Positions 5,792-10,166 of a stretch of 11,529 nt of DNA are shown here, piece by piece. The DNA is from Candidatus Melainabacteria bacterium. Its GTDB lineage: Bacteria > Cyanobacteriota > Vampirovibrionia > 2-02-FULL-35-15. Made by a program: the position numbers and the translations under genes. The notes beneath the pieces are model-generated. The model saw nothing but the letters and a program-made list of their open reading frames with translations. It was not told the DNA's origin and made no database searches. The first letter of the stretch is position 1; each line of letters begins with the position of its first letter. The stretch is from the NCBI GenBank assembly GCA_023250175.1, contig JAHFBD010000053.1, positions 1 through 11,529 of the forward strand, in the 5' to 3' direction.

Positions 5792-6949
5792 TCATTGTAC
5801 TTCTAAATTTATAAGATCTGTTAATTGTCCGCCTTCTTTTAGTAACTTTTCAATCATAGTTACATGTCTAGATTCACTCAATAGACTATAACGGCTACCC
5901 ATATCTTCTTCTTTCCTAGCCCAAAGCACTTCAGAAGCTCTTAAAGTATTAATTATAGCTGGACTATGCGTTGTAAATAGTAATTGTATATTTTTCTGAC
6001 GGGCTATTTGGTCTAAATGATCTAAAACATCCTTAATTCTTTTCGGATGTAGTCCATTTTCTATTTCTTCTGTTATAAAGGTAGATCCCGGCTTAAGATT
6101 AACTACATTAGCAATTAAATATAAAGTTTTGAGATCACCTGCTGAAATAGATTGCATTGACAAGGTTCCTTTTAAATTTTTCTCTTCTAACAAAACAACA
6201 TACAATTTTTTTTCATCACTTTTCTCCGTAACTGGATCATTAGCACGAGAAGCTGACATTTCAACTACAGAAGAGAAAGATGGTAACAGTTTCTTAATTA
6301 TTCTCTGAAATAATTGATAATCGGATTGATCTTCTTTGTGTCTTATCCTTATAAGTAAACTTGCTAAGCCCTCCTGCTCTTGGTTCACAATTGAGTCTCG
6401 AAGATTCATAACATCTGTTTCTGTAATGAATAATTTTGAAATAATAGATTTAAATGCTTGGGCATCATTTTCTTTATATAAATTTACTGCAAGCTTACTA
6501 TCATCAACATCTAGTGGTATTGGCTCGCCTGAACCTTTTATTAAGTTGTTTTCAGAACGGGAATAGATGACTTCTGTGTTATCGTCTTTTTCTCTTGATA
6601 ACTGCTCATAAGTTATATATGCTTTGGGAAGTCCTAGAAGATCATTTTTTATATTTATATTTATTTCTAACGAATAACAAAATTCATCACCGTTTTGCAC
6701 TTTTAATTTTAATGTAGTCCCGTTTGACAAATGATTATGATAATTAAATAGCTCCCGTCTTGTAAGTGTAATCTTTTCTAAAGCCTCTTCAATATCTTCT
6801 CCATTAACCAAGTTTTTCATCAAAGCTATAGCTTGGATTAAATTTGTTTTTCCAGCAGCATTCAAACCCACTACCGCACCGTAACGTGGTAATGTAATCT
6901 CGTCTTCAAGGATACTTTTAAAATTTTTGATATAGATTGATATAAGCAA
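5792..6949 (-). CDS. AAA/OLD-like ABC-type ATPase
   Basis: A 385-residue ATPase of the AAA_15/AAA_21 (OLD-like, SMC/ABC fold) group. The N-terminus ISIYIKNFKSI is typical. Walker A is GLNAAGKT (28-35), the ABC-like signature is near SISAGDLKTLYL (267-278), Walker B is STFITEEIENGLHP (289-302; catalytic E294/E295), and the switch histidine is H328 in FTTHSP. All ATPase elements are present. It lacks the C-terminal TOPRIM domain of true OLD proteins; that role may fall to the next gene, 6 bp downstream. The start is TTG at 6949, supported by AAGGAGG 10 bases upstream and a family-typical N-terminus. In such pairs the ATPase senses infection and controls the effector. The role here is inferred from architecture. 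Confidence 0.8.
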   Translation of the reverse strand: MLISIYIKNFKSILEDEITLPRYGAVVGLNAAGKTNLIQAIALMKNLVNGEDIEEALEKITLTRRELFNYHNHLSNGTTLKLKVQNGDEFCYSLEININIKNDLLGLPKAYITYEQLSREKDDNTEVIYSRSENNLIKGSGEPIPLDVDDSKLAVNLYKENDAQAFKSIISKLFITETDVMNLRDSIVNQEQEGLASLLIRIRHKEDQSDYQLFQRIIKKLLPSFSSVVEMSASRANDPVTEKSDEKKLYVVLLEEKNLKGTLSMQSISAGDLKTLYLIANVVNLKPGSTFITEEIENGLHPKRIKDVLDHLDQIARQKNIQLLFTTHSPAIINTLRASEVLWARKEEDMGSRYSLLSESRHVTMIEKLLKEGGQLTDLINLEVQ

Positions 6950-6959
6950 TGTAGTTTGG

Positions 6960-6981
6960 CCTCCTTATTATTTGTATTGTA
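6960..6981 (-). promoter_or_regulatory. Promoter -10 and strong ribosome binding site of the ATPase gene
   Basis: On the minus strand a TACAAT box (6981-6976) precedes a perfect Shine-Dalgarno AAGGAGG (6966-6960), 10 bases before the TTG start. This contrasts with the leaderless genes of the flanks and suggests a different origin for the module. Confidence 0.6.
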
Positions 6982-7035
6982 CCAAATTTAGATAACAATG
7001 TGCTATTAGGTAAATAGAAAAAACAAGTATCTTTT

Positions 7036-7398
7036 TTAATGTACTTCTCTTGGACATTTTTGCCCATATATCATATCGTGGATCTTTTGAAATTCTTCTT
7101 GTGGATTATATATTACAACCTTCCTTTTGATATCCCATACTTCAGGAAAGCGAATCTTCAGAACTTCTAAGGCAAGCTTGCCATCTTTTAATGCTGATTG
7201 ATTTACACACTTGATTAGCTTCTCATAATATTTAGCTACTGCAGCCTCGCACTGGCTCTTAAAGCTCTCATCTGTGCTTTTATAGCGATGACCTGTTGAT
7301 TCACCCACTCCAGTAATTATACATGCTTCTTTAAACACTAATCCTTGCTCCAAGTATTTAACAATTCTTCCTTTATTGGCAGTTATTTTATCAGTCAT
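7036..7398 (-). CDS. HTH DNA-binding protein resembling phage small terminase
   Basis: A 120-residue basic protein. Residues from about 8 form an HTH: GRIVKYLEQGLVFKEACIIT followed by GVGESTGHRYKSTDESFKSQ. The following helix (CEAAVAKYYEKLIKCVNQSA) and the ending A-L-x-V-L-K-x-R-F-P-E-V-W resemble the phBC6A51-type or small-terminase-like HTH proteins of phages and satellites. The frame also extends to a TTG at 7455, but ATG at 7398 is preferred because the extra segment would cover two perfect palindromes that look like operators. It lies 86 bp upstream of the ATPase and faces the same way, so it could regulate that pair. Terminase-like and repressor-like roles cannot be separated by eye. 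Confidence 0.65.
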   Translation of the reverse strand: MTDKITANKGRIVKYLEQGLVFKEACIITGVGESTGHRYKSTDESFKSQCEAAVAKYYEKLIKCVNQSALKDGKLALEVLKIRFPEVWDIKRKVVIYNPQEEFQKIHDMIYGQKCPREVH

Positions 7399-7408
7399 TT
7401 TCTTACAC

Positions 7409-7430
7409 AAATTATTAGTACTAATAATTT
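7409..7430. promoter_or_regulatory. 22-bp perfect palindrome, probable operator
   Basis: The half-site AAATTATTAGT is followed by its exact reverse complement. It lies 10 bp upstream of the preferred ATG of the HTH gene and overlaps TAATAAT-like -10 sequence. A dimeric HTH protein, possibly the gene's own product, is a natural binder. Confidence 0.55.
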
Positions 7431-7439
7431 CTTTACGAT

Positions 7440-7455
7440 TTGTCAGTGCTGACAA
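7440..7455. promoter_or_regulatory. 16-bp palindrome upstream of the HTH gene
   Basis: TTGTCAG and CTGACAA flank a 2-base centre (TG). With the larger palindrome 9 bp away it makes a two-site regulatory region in front of the HTH gene. It could also be part of a -35 region (CTGACA). Confidence 0.4.
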
Positions 7456-7486
7456 TTTTAGATTTAAGTTTATTCTGCAAACACTT

Positions 7487-7511
7487 TGTCAAGTACCCCT
7501 TTTAGTACACA
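7487..7511. repeat. IS left terminal inverted repeat
   Basis: Matches the right end (8632-8656, opposite strand) at 18 of 25 positions, with an uninterrupted GTACCCC core. Read outward, its first bases give TTGACA, a consensus -35 box aimed at the HTH gene. Confidence 0.75.
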
Positions 7512-7517
7512 GTCATT

Positions 7518-8282
7518 CTAATACTTTCGTTTCCGCAGTTTGAATTGCTCAGGAGACATTTTAAGAGCGGTGTGGATTCTCTCTTTGTTGTAATAGGTAA
7601 TGGTCTGGTGGATACCTTCAATGAGTTCTCCCATGGTATTAAACCGATCAAACTCCAGTCCCAGATCTGTTTTGAAATTGTTGTAAAAGGATTCCTGGTA
7701 ACCATTTTCCCAAGGTGATGCTTTTTTGCTCATGGAAATCTGGACACCTAATGAGGAGAGAAAATCTGTATATTCCTTTGAACAATACTCACTGCCTTGG
7801 TCTGTATGCACAGTTTTAGGAAGATGTCCTAACGTTTTAATGGCATCAAGGAGAGCTTCCAGCACAATTTCTTTGGTGTGTCTTGCTGAGACATACCAAC
7901 CAACAATCTCACGAGTACACAAATCCATGTAGGTGGCTAGATACAAGAATTTTGCTTGGTATCTGAGATGGGTAAAATCTCCCACCAATACTGTTCCGGC
8001 TTGGATGGGACAACTGCCTTTAATGCAGTTTGGATACGGCTGTGGATCTCTTCTTTCATCTCTCCTTTTTCTCCATCTGCCTTGTCTCTTGTATGGCTTA
8101 ATCCCATACTGCTTCATTACTCTTCTGATTTTCTTCTTGCCCAAACCAAGTGAGAGTGCAATACGTCTATGTCCATAGGCTGGATGAAGAGCTAAAACGG
8201 AGAGAATCTGTTCTCTAAGGAGTAAATCAGTTGCATGTGTATCTGTCTGCTTTTTGTACAGAAGTCTTCGTGAGAGTTGCAA
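7518..8282 (-). CDS. IS3-family transposase OrfB (DDE integrase core)
   Basis: A 254-residue rve-type catalytic subunit. An HTH_21-like segment (LALHPAYGHRRIALSLGL) precedes the DDE core: first D in VGDFTHLRY, second D in HTDQGSEY, and E in NGYQESFYNNFKTD. The C-terminus YYNKERIHTALKMSPEQF is typical of IS3-family OrfB. The TTG at 8282 is only a nominal start. The same frame is open upstream through residues like REASVVIAEKIPGINRSLLA to an A9 run in orfA, so the enzyme is probably made as an OrfA-OrfB fusion. That fusion needs loss of one A (+1), not the usual -1 shift. Confidence 0.88.
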   Translation of the reverse strand: MQLSRRLLYKKQTDTHATDLLLREQILSVLALHPAYGHRRIALSLGLGKKKIRRVMKQYGIKPYKRQGRWRKRRDERRDPQPYPNCIKGSCPIQAGTVLVGDFTHLRYQAKFLYLATYMDLCTREIVGWYVSARHTKEIVLEALLDAIKTLGHLPKTVHTDQGSEYCSKEYTDFLSSLGVQISMSKKASPWENGYQESFYNNFKTDLGLEFDRFNTMGELIEGIHQTITYYNKERIHTALKMSPEQFKLRKRKY

Positions 8283-8337
8283 AAGCTGTGCAAGCAGAGA
8301 GCGATTAATTCCTGGAATCTTTTCTGCAATGACAACA

Positions 8338-8589
8338 CTAGCTTCTCTTTTTTTTTGACTTATCCAATTCTAGGGTGAGAATACCAATGATTTCTTTTAA
8401 CTGTTGGTTTTCTTTCTTGAGTTTTTGATGTTCTAAAAGACTCACTGCTCCAACTGCTTTCCCTCGAAGCCAGTAATATATTGTTTTGTCACTAACACCA
8501 TATTGCCCAGCCAATGCTGTTACTTTTTCACCTGTTTTTACCTTTGCTAAAATCTCCTGTTTTACCTCACCGGATATTGCTGTTCTCAT
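8338..8589 (-). CDS. IS3-family OrfA (HTH DNA-binding subunit)
   Basis: An 83-residue protein with an HTH (VTALAGQYGVSDKTIYYWLR, about 28-47) and a C-terminal leucine-zipper-like coiled coil (LLEHQKLKKENQQLKEIIGI), the standard OrfA layout used for end recognition and oligomerisation. The ATG at 8589 has an excellent Shine-Dalgarno AGGAGGTG 7 bases upstream. The ORF ends in KSKKKRS, encoded by a run of nine A followed by a stop at 8338-8340; the A run (8348-8356) is a probable slippage site into orfB. Confidence 0.85.
   Translation of the reverse strand: MRTAISGEVKQEILAKVKTGEKVTALAGQYGVSDKTIYYWLRGKAVGAVSLLEHQKLKKENQQLKEIIGILTLELDKSKKKRS
8348..8356 (-). other. A9 slippage site between orfA and orfB
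   Basis: Nine consecutive A on the coding (minus) strand lie near the end of orfA. The orfB frame is +1 relative to orfA, so an RNA with eight A would give a continuous transposase. Transcriptional slippage or +1 frameshifting would do this; a sequencing error in the homopolymer would look the same. Confidence 0.5.
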
Positions 8590-8596
8590 AATGCTT

Positions 8597-8604
8597 CACC
8601 TCCT
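8597..8604 (-). promoter_or_regulatory. Strong ribosome binding site of IS orfA
   Basis: AGGAGGTG on the minus strand, 7 bases before the ATG. It fixes the orfA start. Confidence 0.8.
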
Positions 8605-8656
8605 AAATTTTACCTTTTTATTTAGACTCTATGTGCATTATATGGGGTACCGGTCA

Positions 8657-8782
8657 GAAACATTGATGACATACATAAGAAATCGAATACATCATAGTGA
8701 TAATCAAGATAGACCTATTTATACTCCTGAACAATTAAATGACTCTATTGAAAGAATGGTTTCCTTACTAAAGACTCCTTAA
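8657..8782 (+). pseudogene. C-terminal remnant of a gene cut at the IS border
   Basis: Directly after the right IS end a plus-strand frame encodes about 41 residues (ETLMTYIRNRIHHSDNQDRP, then IYTPEQLNDSIERMVSLLKTP) and stops with TAA at 8780-8782. It has no start of its own near the junction with a ribosome site, and it looks like the tail of a larger protein. The R-N-x-I-H-H followed by an S-I-E-x-M helix recalls C-termini of some AAA-ATPase defence proteins, by pattern only. No matching upstream part exists on the left side of the IS, so the rest seems deleted. It overlaps the convergent integrase end by 15 bp. Confidence 0.5.
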
Positions 8783-9871
8783 TTTTCCAGCCATTTCTTT
8801 TTTACCTTCACTGGTTAAATCAAATTCAAACAAAACTTTTTCTTTATTCATAAGAATTCTTGGCATCTCAAACCTAGCATCTTCTGTCTTTACCCTCAAA
8901 TACTCCATAATCTCATTCATCAAATCTGAGAGGGGAACACCACTCTTTATATACTTACTATTATTCACTGTTTTCTTTATTGCTTCTAAGTCTTCCCCCA
9001 AATAGTATTTCTTCACCGTCTCAATGGTATCAGCCATTGCATCAGCAATCTTTGAGATGTCTTCCCCATTTCGATACTTTTCTTTGGCAAAGAGTTTTCG
9101 GAAGGTGTGATTGTTACATTGCATAACAATTTCTTCATCGACACCACAAGCTCTTAATCCATCTCTGAAATGTTTGATCGTTGTTATAGGGGTTACATAA
9201 AATGCTTTTTTATTCTTCTGCCTACGAGCCATCATTTCAATAAGGTTTGCTGGTATAGGAAACTTTCTTCTTTTGCCACCTTTGAGAGTTACTTCATAAT
9301 AAGGATCTTGTGCTTCTGTATGGATGTCTTTACCTCTTAAAGAAGCCATTTCTCCACTTCTTCTTGATGTGAATCGGTAAAACATCATTGAATCATAAGA
9401 TTCTTGTTTAATGAATATACTTCTGCTTCTGTCACCCTTACTTTGAGTTGTTCCTAAAATCATTGCCTTAAAGACAATTTCATCACTTAAATCAGGAATT
9501 TCTTTTATAGTTAATGCCTCAGAAGGTTTGGCAATCCATTGGCAGAAATTAACTGCTAAATAACCTCGCTGAATACAGAAGTTATTAAAAGCTCTTAGCT
9601 GTGCCACATACCTTCTCTGGCTCCCTAGGCTTGCCTGTGAACCGTCCTGTCTCGTATGCTTACTCATTACCCACTTACGAGCTGTTTGCTCATTAAATGA
9701 CCAGCCTTCTTTCTTAAAGAATTCTTCTAAACCAGCACAAAATAACCTTCTATCTTTCTTGCTTTTATTAGAAAGCTGAGTTTTGTTAAAATCACCTGTA
9801 GAGTACGACAAAAGAACCTCTTTAAGGCTTTTACCTTTAATTTGCTTGTCTTCTGGAAGCATAGCTAGCAT
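8768..9871 (-). CDS. Tyrosine recombinase / integrase of the element
   Basis: A 367-residue site-specific recombinase. An N-terminal SAM-like core-binding domain (about 15-120, with RRYVAQLRAFNNFCIQRGYL) precedes the catalytic domain. Visible active-site residues: R171 in RRSGEMASLRGKDI, the beta-hairpin Lys near K197 (LKGGKRRKFP), H255-x2-R258 in HTFRK, and the nucleophile Y289 or Y290 in VKKYYLG. The usual second His/Trp position is unclear (IADAMADT). About 60 residues extend past the tyrosine, longer than many integrases. The ATG at 9871 is the first start after an in-frame stop. It reads away from the adjacent tRNA-Glu; by position it should catalyse integration and, with a directionality factor not seen here, excision. 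Confidence 0.88.
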   Translation of the reverse strand: MLAMLPEDKQIKGKSLKEVLLSYSTGDFNKTQLSNKSKKDRRLFCAGLEEFFKKEGWSFNEQTARKWVMSKHTRQDGSQASLGSQRRYVAQLRAFNNFCIQRGYLAVNFCQWIAKPSEALTIKEIPDLSDEIVFKAMILGTTQSKGDRSRSIFIKQESYDSMMFYRFTSRRSGEMASLRGKDIHTEAQDPYYEVTLKGGKRRKFPIPANLIEMMARRQKNKKAFYVTPITTIKHFRDGLRACGVDEEIVMQCNNHTFRKLFAKEKYRNGEDISKIADAMADTIETVKKYYLGEDLEAIKKTVNNSKYIKSGVPLSDLMNEIMEYLRVKTEDARFEMPRILMNKEKVLFEFDLTSEGKKEMAGKLRSL

Positions 9872-9939
9872 GAGCTTAGCTTCAATATGAGGTTAGGATA
9901 CTTACTCTTTTGTCCATGCTAACAAGTAAATTCCTATAA

Positions 9940-9981
9940 GTGACCCCAACCGGAATCGAACCGGTGATTTTCGGGATGAAA
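9940..9981. repeat. Right 42-bp direct repeat (att), within tRNA-Glu
   Basis: Exact copy of 3494-3535. It supplies the 3' half of the functional tRNA-Glu from U33 onward, so integration restores the tRNA but replaces the sequence just past the discriminator base. Confidence 0.92.
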
Positions 9982-10014
9982 GCCCGACGTCCTAGGCCGC
10001 TAGACGATGGGGCC
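9941..10014 (-). tRNA. tRNA-Glu (anticodon TTC)
   Basis: A complete 74-nt tRNA. The acceptor strands GGCCCCA and TGGGGTC pair, discriminator A. The anticodon stem TCGGG/CCCGA holds the loop CTTTCAT, giving anticodon TTC. The T-arm is ACCGGTTCGATTCCGGT. The D-arm (GTCTAGCGGCCTAGGAC) is typical of tRNA-Glu. No CCA is encoded: the bases after A73 are CTT. The gene is the integration target of the element, which lies on its 3' side. Confidence 0.95.
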
Positions 10015-10029
10015 GTCTAAACAGCTCTT

Positions 10030-10058
10030 ATTATAGCTGAAAATCGAGCTCTACACAA
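10030..10058 (-). promoter_or_regulatory. Promoter of tRNA-Glu
   Basis: On the minus strand TTGTGT (10058-10053), a 17-base spacer and TATAAT (10035-10030) precede the tRNA by 15 bases, so the precursor would have a short 5' leader. The promoter lies outside the element and is unaffected by integration. Confidence 0.65.
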
Positions 10059-10151
10059 GTTCGCAGACAGCATTTACTTGACACCGAGGATACTCTTCCC
10101 CTACTTCGATAGTCGGTCAAACTTCTATATATGAATAACCTCGCATTTGCA

Positions 10152-10160
10152 TGATACAAT
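10152..10160 (+). promoter_or_regulatory. Extended -10 promoter of the ABC transporter, leaderless
   Basis: TGATACAAT is an extended -10 motif (TG-n-TACAAT). Its hexamer ends 6 bases before the ATG at 10167, so the mRNA should start at the start codon. No Shine-Dalgarno sequence and no good -35 box are present. Confidence 0.55.
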
Positions 10161-10166
10161 AGATAT

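Larger units (their letters stand above)
7487..8656 (-). mobile_element. IS3-family insertion sequence, 1170 bp
   Basis: The element has two minus-strand ORFs in the orfA/orfB order of IS3-family elements. Both ends begin TG, and the terminal inverted repeats share 18 of 25 bases (left end TGTCAAGTACCCC, right end read inward TGACCGGTACCCC, then a shared CACA). No 3-5 bp target duplication is visible: the left flank ends CTT and the right flank begins GAA. This suggests that an adjacent deletion or recombination followed insertion. It lies between the HTH gene and the tail of a broken gene within the element. Both ORFs look intact, so the copy may be active. Confidence 0.85.
3494..9981. mobile_element. 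6.4-kb integrative element in tRNA-Glu
   Basis: The two 42-bp direct repeats at 3494-3535 and 9940-9981 enclose a unit of 6446 bp. The right repeat is part of a complete tRNA-Glu gene; the left is an orphan tRNA 3' end. A tyrosine recombinase gene begins 69 bp inside the right repeat and reads away from the tRNA, the classic arrangement of tRNA-targeting genomic islands, satellites and small prophages. Cargo: a DUF5677-like gene, a noncoding region with hairpins, an ATPase/TOPRIM-like pair, an HTH protein resembling small terminases, an IS3-family insertion and a truncated gene. No capsid, portal, conjugation or replication gene is seen, so it would need a helper or be purely integrative. Confidence 0.85.

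Noticed and set aside
7012..7036. A/T-only inverted sequence after the HTH gene as a terminator
   Set aside because: The stem is only A-T pairs with no GC base and could arise by chance in AT-rich DNA.
7399..7455. TTG-initiated 19-residue extension of the HTH gene
   Set aside because: It spans two perfect palindromes that look regulatory and has no ribosome binding site; the HTH fold does not need it.
7411..7486. Possible 5' part of the broken gene joined across the IS (frame is open on both sides)
   Set aside because: The left-side frame runs antisense to the HTH gene and its palindromes and looks like chance openness; no target duplication supports a simple insertion.
7726..8178. Plus-strand open frames across the insertion sequence
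   Set aside because: They are antisense to the well-supported transposase orfB and have no family features.
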